Shown: positions 36,724-46,326 of the stretch, piece by piece
Position numbering within the stretch: the stretch's first letter is position 1
Layout: the number at the start of each line of letters is the position of its first letter
Assembly (NCBI RefSeq): GCF_052030545.1
Contig: NZ_JBPDIH010000004.1
Coordinates: 1 to 64,000 of the forward strand
DNA: 64,000 nucleotides
Direction of reading: 5' to 3'
DNA from: CANMXU01 sp052030545
Lineage (GTDB): Bacteria; Pseudomonadota; Gammaproteobacteria; Enterobacterales; Alteromonadaceae
Notes under the pieces: model-generated
Database searches by the model: none
What the model saw: the letters and a program-made list of their open reading frames with translations, nothing else
Told to the model about the DNA's origin: nothing
Position numbers and translations under genes: made by a program

Positions 36724-38454
36724 ATGACAACTCAGTTATATACTGGCGCTGAAATGGTAGTAAAAGCCTTGTCAGCGTTAGAGGTAAAATATTTATTTGG
36801 TTATCCCGGTGGCACGGTATTAGATATTTACGATGCACTCTTTCAGCAAGACGATGTAAAACATGTCTTAGTTCGTCATGAGCAAGCAGCAACGCATATG
36901 GCTGACGGTTATGCTCGTGCGACAGGTGAAGTCGGTTATGTTCTAGCCACATCTGGCCCAGGTGCTACTAACTGTATTACTGGTATTGCTACTGCCTATA
37001 TGGACTCGATTCCTATGGTGGTGTTATCTGGCCAAGTACCTACGGGGTTAATTGGTGATGATGCTTTCCAAGAAACCGATATTGTTGGTTGTTCGCGCCC
37101 TATTGTTAAACACAGTTTTAATTGCCGAAAATTAGAAGATATTCCTAATATTATTGCCAAAGCGGCTTATATTGCCAAAACAGGTCGCCCAGGCCCAGTT
37201 GTTGTTGAGTTGCCAAAAGACTTATTAATTCCTGACAATAAAGGTGAATACAGTATCGATTTAGACGTGCAAATGCGCTCGTATAATCCAACAGTTAAGG
37301 GTCACCCGAAGCAAATTCGCAAAGCCGTTAAAACCATTTCTGAAGCGAAACGTTTAGTTGTATATTCTGGTGGCGGCATTGTACTTGCCAATGCTGCAGA
37401 GTTATTAACTGAACTCGTTGAAACCTTAGGCGCGCCAATCACCAATACCTTAATGGGCTTAGGCGGAATTTCAGGCACGCATCCAAACTTTATCGGCATG
37501 TTGGGTATGCATGGCAGCTTAGAAGCAAACAAAAGTATGGCTAATGCTGATGTTATTCTTGCCCTAGGTGCTCGCTTCGACGATAGAGTAACGAACAATG
37601 TGAAAAAATTCTGCCCGAATGCAACGATTATTCACGTTGATATTGACCCAACCTCTATTTCTAAAACCATTAATGCTCATGTACCCGTTGTTGGCTTAGT
37701 AGATACCGTTATTGAACAATTATTAGCGGAGCTAAAAGAAAGCGGGTATCAAAAAGATGAACAAGCATTAAGTCAGTGGTGGCAGCAAATTGAACAATGG
37801 CGCAGTGTAAACAGTGTTAGCTATGAATTGCCAGCACCGGGCGCGAAAATTAAACCTCAGCAAGTTGTTGAAGCCATGTATCAAATAACCGATGGCGAAG
37901 CTTATGTCTGTTCAGACGTAGGACAGCATCAAATGTTTGCGGCGCAGTACTACCCATTTGCGAAACCTCGTCAGTGGATTAATTCAGGCGGATTAGGCAC
38001 CATGGGCTTTGGTTTTCCTGCGGCAATGGGCGTAAAAATGGCCTTTCCTGATAGCCATGTTATCTGTATTACTGGCGATGGCTCGATTCAAATGAATATT
38101 CAAGAGTTATCAACCTGCATGCAATATGGCATTCCGGTAAAAATTATTTCATTAAACAATCGCTCACTTGGCATGGTACGCCAATGGCAAGATATGATTT
38201 ACGGTGGCCGTCATTCATCTTCTTATATGGAGTCGCTACCCGACTTTGTTAAATTAGCTGAATCGTACGGGCACGTTGGCATTCAAATAAATACCCAAGA
38301 AGAGCTAACGCCTAAACTTGAACAAGCGTTTGCCATGAAAGACCGTTTGGTTTTTGTTGATGTATTAGTTGACGAACTCGAACATGTATATCCAATGCAA
38401 ATTCGCCATGGAGCGGTTGATGAAATGTGGGTTAAAAAAGGGGAGAAAGCATAA
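36724..38454 (+). CDS. ilvI: Acetolactate synthase large subunit
   Basis: ThDP-dependent enzyme of 576 aa that makes acetolactate or acetohydroxybutyrate, the first common step of valine, leucine and isoleucine synthesis. The catalytic glutamate is E53 in RHEQAATHMADGYAR. The ThDP/Mg motif runs from GDGSIQMNIQEL to NN around 450-480. A central FAD-binding domain is present. The ilvH ATG overlaps its stop (TAATG), so the two are translationally coupled. A leader peptide and attenuator lie upstream. Confidence 0.95.
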   Translation: MTTQLYTGAEMVVKALSALEVKYLFGYPGGTVLDIYDALFQQDDVKHVLVRHEQAATHMADGYARATGEVGYVLATSGPGATNCITGIATAYMDSIPMVVLSGQVPTGLIGDDAFQETDIVGCSRPIVKHSFNCRKLEDIPNIIAKAAYIAKTGRPGPVVVELPKDLLIPDNKGEYSIDLDVQMRSYNPTVKGHPKQIRKAVKTISEAKRLVVYSGGGIVLANAAELLTELVETLGAPITNTLMGLGGISGTHPNFIGMLGMHGSLEANKSMANADVILALGARFDDRVTNNVKKFCPNATIIHVDIDPTSISKTINAHVPVVGLVDTVIEQLLAELKESGYQKDEQALSQWWQQIEQWRSVNSVSYELPAPGAKIKPQQVVEAMYQITDGEAYVCSDVGQHQMFAAQYYPFAKPRQWINSGGLGTMGFGFPAAMGVKMAFPDSHVICITGDGSIQMNIQELSTCMQYGIPVKIISLNNRSLGMVRQWQDMIYGGRHSSSYMESLPDFVKLAESYGHVGIQINTQEELTPKLEQAFAMKDRLVFVDVLVDELEHVYPMQIRHGAVDEMWVKKGEKA

Positions 38455-38951
38455 TGCGCCGTATCTTAGCAATTTTATTAGAAAATGAACCTGGTTCTTT
38501 ATCACGCATTGTTGGTTTGTTTTCACAGCGAGCCTTTAACATTGAAAGTTTAACCGTAGCACCCACCGACGACCCAAGCTTGTCACGTATTACCATCGCG
38601 ACCAAAGGCGATGACAAAGTTCTTGAGCAAATCGTTAAACAGGTTAACAAGCTGATCGATGTAATAAAAATTACTGACTTAACCGAGCGTGCTCATGTTG
38701 AGCGTGAATTGGTATTAATTAAAGTGCTTGCGATGAATGACAAGTCTCGCACCGAAGTGAAACGTATTACCGATATTTTCCGTGGTGCAATTATTGATAT
38801 TGGTAAACAAATTTATACCATTGAGCTCACCGGCGACACCGATAAAATCAACGCCTGTATTAAAACACTTTCTTATGAAACTGAAATTGTTGAAGTAGTG
38901 CGTTCAGGCTGTGTTGGTATTGCCCGTGGTGAAAAGGCGTTGCGCGTTTAA
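38454..38951 (+). CDS. ilvH: Acetolactate synthase small regulatory subunit
   Basis: Regulatory subunit of 165 aa with an N-terminal ACT domain (about 1-75; RRILAILLENEPGSLSRIVGLFSQRAFNIESLTV), which binds valine for feedback inhibition, and the usual C-terminal half. It starts within the ilvI stop codon (TAATG) and is followed by a terminator. Confidence 0.96.
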   Translation: MRRILAILLENEPGSLSRIVGLFSQRAFNIESLTVAPTDDPSLSRITIATKGDDKVLEQIVKQVNKLIDVIKITDLTERAHVERELVLIKVLAMNDKSRTEVKRITDIFRGAIIDIGKQIYTIELTGDTDKINACIKTLSYETEIVEVVRSGCVGIARGEKALRV

Positions 38952-39017
38952 TCCTTAGCTTATTGTCAATGCTACTGCCAGCGTTTAGGCTACGGTTGTA
39001 AGCTATATAAAAACGGG

Positions 39018-39044
39018 AAAGCCAAGCTAACGCTTGGCTTTTTA
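39018..39044 (+). terminator. Intrinsic terminator of ilvIH
   Basis: AAAGCCAAGC-TAAC-GCTTGGCTTT followed by a T-run, about 67 nt after the ilvH stop. Confidence 0.88.
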
Positions 39045-39069
39045 TTCTCAACAAAAGAAGTGCCCTAAA

Positions 39070-39534
39070 TTGAGCAAATTCACACTAACTAGTATTGATA
39101 AAAGCGACAAAAAAACGGTGTTACGGTTTTATCGCCAGCAACATTATTCAGCCCGCTTTATCGGCTACGACAAGTGCTATGTGATATGGCATCAACAAGA
39201 AATTGTCGCCTCGGTCATTATCTCTAATATCCATCCAGATAACCCGCATGCCCTGCTTCATGCCCTTGTTACCAATAAAGCGTTTTATCATCAAGGCTTG
39301 GCAAGTAAGCTAATTAAACATGCTCTTGAGCAAACCCCATCAATGATTTGTTTTGCCAACACGTCATTAAGCCCATTTTATCTAAAAAACCAGTTCACCA
39401 TTGCCAATCAACGCCAGCAAACCGAAGTACTCAACCCGTATTTATTGCCTCGTTTTAATAGCTACCAAAAAAAACAGCCGCATCTGCAGCTGTTTATTAG
39501 CAACAATACAATCAACAATATAAGCGGCGAATAA
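39070..39534 (+). CDS. GNAT-family N-acetyltransferase
   Basis: Protein of about 154 aa with a GNAT core. LLHALVTNKAFYHQGLASKLIKHAL contains the acetyl-CoA-binding loop, and the SPFYLKNQF segment follows it. The start is uncertain. A TTG at 39070 with an AGAAG ribosome site about 10 nt upstream is preferred over a TTG at 39034, which lies inside the ilvH terminator hairpin. No ATG is available near the N-terminus. Substrate unknown. Confidence 0.75.
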   Translation: MSKFTLTSIDKSDKKTVLRFYRQQHYSARFIGYDKCYVIWHQQEIVASVIISNIHPDNPHALLHALVTNKAFYHQGLASKLIKHALEQTPSMICFANTSLSPFYLKNQFTIANQRQQTEVLNPYLLPRFNSYQKKQPHLQLFISNNTINNISGE

Positions 39535-39563
39535 TGGTTAGCTTCACTGCCTTTGGTGAATAA

Positions 39564-39923
39564 TTATTTAAGTGATTCAATTGCCGCTAATGCTTGGCTA
39601 AAGTCAGACAATTCCATTTCAACGCAGTTATCATCTTCTTGCCAATTAATACCAACAATCACGTTATCTTCATTTAAATCTTCAAGCCAAAACTCAAACC
39701 ATTCTGCTAATGAAATTTCACTTGGTTGATAATTCTTCCATTCATCTACACAATGCTGCTGTGCAAGTTCAGCACTAGACCATAACGGCATAACCTCACT
39801 ATTTTCAAAATTAATCGAGTCTAATACCACCCAATCTTCACTTGTTTTGTCTTGCAGCGCCCATAACGTTTGACTAGGTTTAACGTCAGCTAAAAAATTG
39901 TCTACGATTGTTTTGTCGAACAT
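39564..39923 (-). CDS. DUF2750 family protein
   Basis: Acidic protein of 119 aa. VLDSINFENSEVMPLWSSAELAQQHC, LAEWFEFWLEDLNEDNVIVGINW and a C-terminal CVEMELSDFSQALAAIE are diagnostic of DUF2750, common in marine gammaproteobacteria. Function unknown; cytoplasmic. Convergent with the preceding acetyltransferase gene. Confidence 0.88.
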   Translation of the reverse strand: MFDKTIVDNFLADVKPSQTLWALQDKTSEDWVVLDSINFENSEVMPLWSSAELAQQHCVDEWKNYQPSEISLAEWFEFWLEDLNEDNVIVGINWQEDDNCVEMELSDFSQALAAIESLK

Positions 39924-40003
39924 AAGCTTTATCTCATCATAAAAGTTGCCACATTATATCGTAGTAAATCACAACAAAAGTAGGATTTTGTCATCAGCGC
40001 CCA

Positions 40004-40033
40004 TAAAAAAAGCTTCCTCTTGGAAGCTTTTAA
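40004..40033 (-). terminator. Intrinsic terminator of pntAB
   Basis: AAAAGCTTCC / GGAAGCTTTT stem with a 4-nt loop. On the minus strand it is followed by a T-run, about 30 nt after the pntB stop. Confidence 0.85.
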
Positions 40034-40060
40034 TAAAACAAAATTTATCTTAAAAACGCA

Positions 40061-41452
40061 TTAAAGTGCTTTATAAATTTTTTCTACCGACTCTTTAGCA
40101 TCACCAAATAACATTTGGCTATTGTCTTTAAAGAATAACGGATTTTGCACACCGGCATAACCTGTGTTCATAGAGCGCTTAAATACAATTACATTTTTTG
40201 CATTCCACACTTCAAGTACTGGCATACCCGCAATCGGGCTTGTTGGATCTTCAGCGGCTGCTGGATTAACCGTGTCGTTGGCACCAATAACTAATACCAC
40301 ATCAGTTTCAGCAAAATCATCATTAATTTCTTCCATACCCAATACGATGTCATACGGCACTTTAGCTTCAGCTAAAAGTACGTTCATATGCCCCGGTAAA
40401 CGCCCTGCCACAGGGTGAATACCAAATCGTACGTTAACACCCTTGTCTTTTAATGCTTGGGTCATTTCGTATACTGGATATTGCGCTTGAGCAACTGCCA
40501 TACCGTAACCTGGAGTGATGATCACCGACTTGGCGCCTTTAAGCATATCAGCTACCGCTTCTGCGTTAGTTTCAACATGCTCGCCGTAATCAACATCAGA
40601 ATCAACAACAACATCGGTACCAAAACCACCGGCGATAACACTAATAAATGAGCGGTTCATCGCTTTACACATAATGTAAGATAAAATCGCCCCTGACGAA
40701 CCCACTAACGCACCGGTAACAATTAATAAGTCATTGCTTAACATGAAACCCGCTGCGGCTGCTGCCCAACCAGAATATGAATTTAACATTGAAACCACAA
40801 CAGGCATGTCGGCACCACCAATCGATGCCACTAAATGCCAACCAAAGACTAACGCGATGGTCGTCATTAGATACAACTGCCAAGTTTCTAGGCCGCCATG
40901 TTCAACAAAGCTCACCATTAACATGAAAGAAAAGACACCTGCCGTTAAGTTCATTTTATGACGATGTGGCAACATTAATGCTGACGAACTAATTAAACCA
41001 CGTAATTTCGCAAAGGCAACGATTGAACCCGTAAAGGTTACCGCACCGATAAATACACCCAAGAAAACTTCAACTAAATGAATGTTATGGGCAGTGGTAT
41101 GCAAGGTATCTGGTGTCATTTTAAAGTAACTGTTGAAACCAACAAGTACCGCAGCTAAACCAACAAAACTGTGCAAAATTGCCACTAACTCAGGCATTTC
41201 AGTCATTTCAACTTTTTTGGCTAAATGCAAACCAATAAAACCACCAATTAACATCATAATGATGATGATTGCGATGTTTGAAACGTCTGGGTTTAAGATA
41301 GTTGCGACTAACGCTATGGTCATACCCGCAATGCCGTACCAGTTACCATTTTCAGCTGTTTTTTGCTGACTTAACCCTGATAGACTAAAGATGAAAAGTA
41401 GTGCCGCAACCACGTAGGCCGCACTGATAAATCCTGTAGAAAACGCCATCAA
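40061..41452 (-). CDS. pntB: NAD(P) transhydrogenase subunit beta
   Basis: Inner-membrane protein of 463 aa with about nine transmembrane segments (residues 5-260), then the NADP(H)-binding domain III (about 285-463; GYGMAVAQAQYPVYEM, the HPVAGRLPGHMNVLLAEA loop, GANDTVNPAA). With PntA it couples hydride transfer between NADH and NADP+ to proton flow and supplies NADPH. It begins 8 nt after pntA and is followed by a terminator. Confidence 0.97.
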   Translation of the reverse strand: MMAFSTGFISAAYVVAALLFIFSLSGLSQQKTAENGNWYGIAGMTIALVATILNPDVSNIAIIIIMMLIGGFIGLHLAKKVEMTEMPELVAILHSFVGLAAVLVGFNSYFKMTPDTLHTTAHNIHLVEVFLGVFIGAVTFTGSIVAFAKLRGLISSSALMLPHRHKMNLTAGVFSFMLMVSFVEHGGLETWQLYLMTTIALVFGWHLVASIGGADMPVVVSMLNSYSGWAAAAAGFMLSNDLLIVTGALVGSSGAILSYIMCKAMNRSFISVIAGGFGTDVVVDSDVDYGEHVETNAEAVADMLKGAKSVIITPGYGMAVAQAQYPVYEMTQALKDKGVNVRFGIHPVAGRLPGHMNVLLAEAKVPYDIVLGMEEINDDFAETDVVLVIGANDTVNPAAAEDPTSPIAGMPVLEVWNAKNVIVFKRSMNTGYAGVQNPLFFKDNSQMLFGDAKESVEKIYKAL

Positions 41453-41460
41453 AGTACTCC

Positions 41461-42996
41461 TTATTTTCTAAACATTTTTAACATGCGATTGGTAACAACA
41501 AAGCCACCAACGATATTAATGGTTGCAATTAACACTGCAATTGCAGCGAGCACTTGTATCACGAGATCGTCGCTGCCTATTTGCAGCAAGGCGCCAACAA
41601 TGATAATGCCTGAAATAGCATTAGTTACGCTCATTAATGGTGTATGAAGCGAGTGACTTACGTTCCATACTACGTAGTAGCCAATGACACATGACAAGAC
41701 AAAAACGGTAAAATGTTGAAGAAAATCTGCCGGGGCAACGCTTGCAACCCAGCCAAATAATAAGGCGCCAACACCCATCGCAATATGTTTTTTCTTTTGA
41801 CTCTTAGGCTCTTCTTCCGTTTTTACCGGTTCAACGGCAGCAACTTTTGGCGCAGCTGGGGCGGCACTAACTTGAATTGGTGGCGGTGGGAAAGTGACTT
41901 CATCGTCTTTCACTACCGTCATGTTGCGAACGACTTGATCGTCAAAATCGATGGTTAACGTGCCATCTTTTTCTTTACATAATAACTTGGTTAAATTCAC
42001 TAAATTATTTGAGTAAAGCTGCGATGACTGATTTGGTAAACGAGAGACTAAATCGGTGTAGCCAATAATTTTAACACCTTCAACATTGTTAACTTTACCG
42101 GCAACAGTTAGTTCACAGTTACCGCCACCTGCGGCAGCCAAATCAACAATAACCGAACCCGACTTCATTGAGCGCACCATTTCTTCGGTGATCAATTTTG
42201 GCGCTGGTTTGCCTGGGATCATTGCTGTGGTGATAATAATGTCGACATCTTTAGCTTGCTCTGCAAAAAGCGCCATTTCTGCATCGATAAAAGCTTTACT
42301 CATTTCTTTTGCGTAACCATCACCAGAGCCGGTATCTTCAGGCTCTTCGTAATCTAGCTCAAGAAATTCAGCGCCCATACTTTCGATTTGCTCTTTCACT
42401 TCAGGGCGTGTATCAAAAGCGCGAACAATAGCACCTAAACTACCAGCAGTGCCGATAGCCGCTAGACCTGCAACACCGGCACCAATGATCATCACTTTCG
42501 CTGGCGGCATTTTACCTGCGGCGGTAATTTGCCCAGTTAAGAATCGGCCAAAATGATGAGTCGCTTCAATAACCGCACGATAGCCAGCAATATTTGCCAT
42601 TGAGCTTAACGCGTCCATTGACTGAGAACGCGTCATGCGCGGCACCATTTCCATGGCAAGCGTGGTAATCGACTTAGTGCGCAAGAGTTCTAATAATTCA
42701 GGGCTTTGCGCGGGCGCGATAAAACTTACAAGATAAGAAGCGTCTTTCATTTGTTCCGCTTCTTCTAATGTTGGCGCATTTACCTTAAAAATAATATCTG
42801 AATGCCAACAAGCTTTTTTAGCCACAATAGTAGCGCCTGCTTGTACAAATTCTTCGTCAGTAAAACTTGCTTTGATACCCGCACCTTTTTGCACTTGTAC
42901 TTCAAAGCCTAATTTAATTAACGCACTCACTGAAGACGGAGAGCCGGAAACACGATTTTCCCCCGACAATGACTCCTTAGGAATACCAATAATCAT
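41461..42996 (-). CDS. pntA: NAD(P) transhydrogenase subunit alpha
   Basis: Protein of 511 aa. The N-terminal ~380 residues form the NAD(H)-binding domain I (start MIIGIPKES; GAGVAGLAAIGTAGSLGAIV dinucleotide loop near 172-191; RPEVKEQIESMGAEFLELDYEE). A proline- and lysine-rich linker (about 375-405) follows, then C-terminal transmembrane helices of domain II. Length and layout equal E. coli PntA. First gene of pntAB. Confidence 0.97.
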   Translation of the reverse strand: MIIGIPKESLSGENRVSGSPSSVSALIKLGFEVQVQKGAGIKASFTDEEFVQAGATIVAKKACWHSDIIFKVNAPTLEEAEQMKDASYLVSFIAPAQSPELLELLRTKSITTLAMEMVPRMTRSQSMDALSSMANIAGYRAVIEATHHFGRFLTGQITAAGKMPPAKVMIIGAGVAGLAAIGTAGSLGAIVRAFDTRPEVKEQIESMGAEFLELDYEEPEDTGSGDGYAKEMSKAFIDAEMALFAEQAKDVDIIITTAMIPGKPAPKLITEEMVRSMKSGSVIVDLAAAGGGNCELTVAGKVNNVEGVKIIGYTDLVSRLPNQSSQLYSNNLVNLTKLLCKEKDGTLTIDFDDQVVRNMTVVKDDEVTFPPPPIQVSAAPAAPKVAAVEPVKTEEEPKSQKKKHIAMGVGALLFGWVASVAPADFLQHFTVFVLSCVIGYYVVWNVSHSLHTPLMSVTNAISGIIIVGALLQIGSDDLVIQVLAAIAVLIATINIVGGFVVTNRMLKMFRK

Positions 42997-43289
42997 AAGT
43001 TACCCTTAATTAAAGTAATTGAAGAATGTTAAGACTGACTTAACACCCCTTTGTTGTTTTTGCGTATTATGTTTTTAATTTAACTATTTTTTTTATTGAA
43101 TCAGTGTAATTATTAAACAACTGTTTTAACACTAATAGCATGATTTTTACACATCTAACTTAAATAGAAATGGAATATTTAATAATAAAGATCATAAAAG
43201 AAAAAAATAGTCGAACGCTTGCTATACGTTTTCCGTTATAAATAAAGCAAACACTATATTTCAATCCATTGATTTACAGGAATAAAATA

Positions 43290-43814
43290 ATGATTTACCA
43301 ATTAGATACTTTAAAACCTAACCTTGCCGAAAATTGCTTTATTGCTCCAAATGCTACCTTGATAGGCAACATTGAAATCGCTGAAAATGTAAGTATTTGG
43401 TTTAATGTTGTAATTAGAGCGGATATGGATAAAGTCACCGTTGGCAAAGATACCAATATTCAAGATGGCAGCATATTACATGTTGACCAAGGCTTCCCAT
43501 TATCGTTAGGCGAAGGCGTTACTGTAGGTCATAAAGCCATGCTTCACGGCTGTACTGTTGGTGATAACAGTTTAATTGGCATGAACGCTGTCATTCTTAA
43601 CGGTGCACAAATAGGTAAAAACTGTTTGATCGGTGCCAATGCTTTAGTTACTGAAAATATGGTAGTGCCCGATGGTCACCTTGTACTCGGTTCACCAGCA
43701 AAAATTGTTAAGACACTCGATGACAAAGCATTTGCCATGTTCAAACAATCTGCCGAGCACTATGTTGATAACGGCCAGCATTACAATAAAACGCTTAAAC
43801 CTTTAATCCCTTAA
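43290..43814 (+). CDS. Gamma-class carbonic anhydrase family protein (YrdA-like)
   Basis: Left-handed beta-helix protein of 174 aa made of hexapeptide repeats. The three metal-binding histidines of the gamma carbonic anhydrase family are visible as H64 (ILHVDQG), H81 and H86 (GHKAMLHGC). The ATG at 43290 follows an ACAGGA ribosome site; an upstream in-frame TTG is less likely. Homotrimer expected. Many YrdA/PaaY-type relatives bind zinc, but carbonic anhydrase activity is not always shown. A single gene. Confidence 0.9.
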   Translation: MIYQLDTLKPNLAENCFIAPNATLIGNIEIAENVSIWFNVVIRADMDKVTVGKDTNIQDGSILHVDQGFPLSLGEGVTVGHKAMLHGCTVGDNSLIGMNAVILNGAQIGKNCLIGANALVTENMVVPDGHLVLGSPAKIVKTLDDKAFAMFKQSAEHYVDNGQHYNKTLKPLIP

Positions 43815-43855
43815 TCTCTTAGACACTTAAACTAATGCGCTCGAATTAATGTTTA

Positions 43856-44071
43856 TTAACTGCCTGCCAGTCGAAAGCCTATTTTTAAGGTCACTTGAAA
43901 GTGGCCAACTTTGCCGTCAACAATATGGCCGCGCGTTTCGGTCACTTCAAACCAATCCATGTGCTTAATGGTTTTACCACATTCGGTAATTGCATTTTGA
44001 ATAGCATCTTCAATACTGGTTTTTGAAGAGCCAACTAATTCGAGTTTTTTGTAGGTGTGATGATCTGACAT
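43856..44071 (-). CDS. Dodecin family protein
   Basis: Protein of 71 aa. The layout matches dodecins: a beta-strand, the SSKTSIEDAIQNAITECGKTIKHMDWFEV helix with the flavin-stacking tryptophan, ETRGHIVDGKVGHFQVTLKIGFRL strands. These form hollow dodecamers that store FMN or riboflavin. Single gene with its own terminator. Confidence 0.92.
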   Translation of the reverse strand: MSDHHTYKKLELVGSSKTSIEDAIQNAITECGKTIKHMDWFEVTETRGHIVDGKVGHFQVTLKIGFRLAGS

Positions 44072-44172
44072 TGTAGCCTCTGCAGTCGTTAGTGATTATC
44101 AATTGACTATAGTTCAACAGCGACAATTTGCTATGTCTGAGTAAATAAACCTGCACTTGCTTTACTAAAAGA

Positions 44173-44212
44173 AAAAACGCCCAAAATAACCGGGATTATT
44201 TTGGGCGCTTTC
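44173..44212 (-). terminator. Intrinsic terminator of the dodecin gene
   Basis: CGCCCAAAATAA / TTATTTTGGGCG, a 12-bp stem with a 6-nt loop. The minus-strand T-run (GTTTTTTC) follows. Confidence 0.85.
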
Positions 44213-44288
44213 AGTATTTAGGTATTTAAACCGGGCTTAACTTTGACTAACTTTGATAAACCTTAGCTTTAATTAACCTGAGCTTGGT

Positions 44289-44804
44289 TTAATCAATTTC
44301 ATTTAACGGCCAAACAACAATGTGATCTTCAAAGTCTTCCAAGTCAACATCATCGTCTTTAATCACTTTGCCGCGCACCGACATACCCGCTTTATGCATG
44401 GCTGATTTTTTTCCTTTATGCAGCAGCGGATGCCACGAAGGAATGCCCTTACCTTCTTGCAAACGGCGGTAAGTACAACTTGGCGGCATAAAAAACACGT
44501 CGTCTAAATTTTTCTGAGTTAGCTGCACACAATCAGGCACCAATTTAGTACGTTTTTGATATTGCGTACACTGACACGTTTTATCATTTAGTAGTGAGCA
44601 AACTATATTAGAATAAACGACCTGCTCACCTTCTTTTAAATGATCTGTTGGCAATAAGTCTTCGTCATCACGTGTGCTTTCATCATCAATAAACTTATGC
44701 AAACAACACTTAGCACAACCGTCGCAAAGCGACTCCCACTCTGGGCGTGTCATTTCTGCTAATGATTTTGTTTGCCAAAACGGCGCTGGTGAACTTTTTG
44801 TCAT
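44289..44804 (-). CDS. ycgN: YcgN family cysteine-cluster protein
   Basis: Protein of 171 aa with the cysteine cluster of UPF0260/YcgN proteins: CDGCAKCCLHKF near residues 27-38, then CSLLNDKTCQCTQY, PDCVQL and PPSCTYR. These could hold metal or an Fe-S centre. The tail SVRGKVIKDDDVDLEDFEDHIVVWPL is diagnostic. Role unknown. It is 7 nt after the lytic transglycosylase gene, in the ycgL-mltB-ycgN run. Confidence 0.9.
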   Translation of the reverse strand: MTKSSPAPFWQTKSLAEMTRPEWESLCDGCAKCCLHKFIDDESTRDDEDLLPTDHLKEGEQVVYSNIVCSLLNDKTCQCTQYQKRTKLVPDCVQLTQKNLDDVFFMPPSCTYRRLQEGKGIPSWHPLLHKGKKSAMHKAGMSVRGKVIKDDDVDLEDFEDHIVVWPLNEID

Positions 44805-44811
44805 GTGTTAA

Positions 44812-45849
44812 TTACTTTATCGGTGGAAACTTAATGCGATCAGATAAATGCCCTACTGAACTCACAAAGTAGTAGGATAAATTCCAATGCATTAAACTTT
44901 TGTAGTTGTCATACGCAAGATATACTCGGCCATTTTCATCATCTGGAAAAACAAGTGCCGCAGTAATATCAACATTCGGTAAGTCTGTGCCGTCAACGCG
45001 ACGAACGCCTAATGCTTGCCACTGAGCTAAAGTTTTTTCAGTACGCGACCAAGCCGCTAACCAATTTTTTCGACTACCGGTATTTTTGGGAATAGCCAAT
45101 GACAGATCAAAACCTTCAGGAAGCTTAACTTGGCGCCCCCAAGTTAACTCATCACTCCAACCTTCTTGCTTTAAGTAATTCGCCATCGACGAAAACACAT
45201 CGGCCTGGTTGCCCCAAATATCTTTTTTGCCATCGCCATCACCATCAACAGCATAGCTGATAAAAGACGTTGGCATAAACTGGTTTTGCCCCATAGCGCC
45301 AGCCCACGAGCCTTTCATATCGTCAACGCTTATATGTCCTTGTTCAAGTATTTCAAGCGCCGCCCACAACTGCTTTTTAAAAAACGCTTCACGGCGACCT
45401 TCATAAGCTAAGGTTGATAGTGCAGAAATTACATTATAGTTGCCCATGTACTTGCCAAAATTGGTTTCTAAGCCCCATAAAGCAACAATAAAACGCGGTT
45501 GAACACCATACTTTTCGCCAACTTGTGTTAGCAAGTCGCTATGTTTTTTATACAATTCACGCGCACGATTAATTTTCCAATCAGGTACGCGTTTAGGTAA
45601 ATAAGTATCTAAGGTTTCAACTTTTTCTGGCTGGTTTTTGTCTGCAACTACCGCACGTTGATGAAATTCAACCTTAGCAAAAGCCTGCTCAATTAAGCTT
45701 TCGTCAAAACCTTTTGCCTGTGCTTCAGTTTTAATTTCTGCGATGTACTGGTCAAAGCTTTGCGCTTTATCTTTTGCCAATACTTGAGCACTCACCAATA
45801 AACATCCACTGCAAAGTAGTAACTTGCCTTTCGCCAATTTATTTCTCAT
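44812..45849 (-). CDS. Lytic murein transglycosylase (MltB family)
   Basis: Protein of 345 aa with an N-terminal signal sequence (hydrophobic segment residues 9-25; a signal peptide ending near VLA is more likely than a lipobox). The SLT_2 domain has catalytic E128 in IVALWGLETNFGKY, followed by GAMGQNQFMPTSF and DGDGDGKKDIW. It cleaves peptidoglycan glycan strands in the periplasm. It has no C-terminal peptidoglycan-binding domain. Its start overlaps the ycgL end by 11 nt, so the genes are coupled. Confidence 0.9.
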   Translation of the reverse strand: MRNKLAKGKLLLCSGCLLVSAQVLAKDKAQSFDQYIAEIKTEAQAKGFDESLIEQAFAKVEFHQRAVVADKNQPEKVETLDTYLPKRVPDWKINRARELYKKHSDLLTQVGEKYGVQPRFIVALWGLETNFGKYMGNYNVISALSTLAYEGRREAFFKKQLWAALEILEQGHISVDDMKGSWAGAMGQNQFMPTSFISYAVDGDGDGKKDIWGNQADVFSSMANYLKQEGWSDELTWGRQVKLPEGFDLSLAIPKNTGSRKNWLAAWSRTEKTLAQWQALGVRRVDGTDLPNVDITAALVFPDDENGRVYLAYDNYKSLMHWNLSYYFVSSVGHLSDRIKFPPIK

Positions 45850-46144
45850 CTAGCTGCTCCTTGCTTTTCACCAATTTATCCATTTGCGCTTTATGGGTTT
45901 TTAGCATGTCTTCTTCAGGAGGTGGCAGTTGCAAATAATAACCATCGCTTGCTAGGCTTACTTTCACTTTATCAATGTCTGCCATGGCAAGTTTGTCTTT
46001 GGTGGCGAGATTAACAATCGTCACCAAACTAGGTGTACCAAAAATAGTTTTTAGTGCTTCTGGCACATCAGAAAAATCGTCACGTTTTTTAACAAACAAG
46101 TAGGTTTGTTGTTTTTTAAGGCTTTTATAAACCGCACACAGCAT
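45839..46144 (-). CDS. ycgL: YcgL domain protein
   Basis: Protein of 101 aa matching the YcgL domain: MLCAVYKSLKKQQTYLFV start, PEALKTIFGTPSLV, and the C-terminal GYYLQLPPPEEDML that marks the family. Cytoplasmic, function unknown. First gene of the ycgL-mltB-ycgN unit. Confidence 0.9.
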   Translation of the reverse strand: MLCAVYKSLKKQQTYLFVKKRDDFSDVPEALKTIFGTPSLVTIVNLATKDKLAMADIDKVKVSLASDGYYLQLPPPEEDMLKTHKAQMDKLVKSKEQLDEK

Positions 46145-46326
46145 AATGGAGACCTATGTCAATAAAAAGAGGAATAATTGAGCGTAATATAGCATGCGAG
46201 CTTGTGGTTATTCATTATATTTATTGTACCTATCCATAACAAAGTAAACCGAACTTAACCAAGTTATTTTGATACATTAGCTCATGGTTCAAGACAAGCC
46301 CCCTTTTTCACGCAAAAGAGCAAATA

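Noticed and set aside
36563..36952. 129-codon minus-strand open frame across the ilv leader
   Set aside because: It is antisense to the leader peptide, attenuator and conserved start of ilvI and has no domain.
39034..39069. N-terminal extension of the GNAT gene starting inside the ilvH terminator
   Set aside because: It would begin translation within a stable hairpin and lacks a ribosome site. The TTG at 39070 is better placed.
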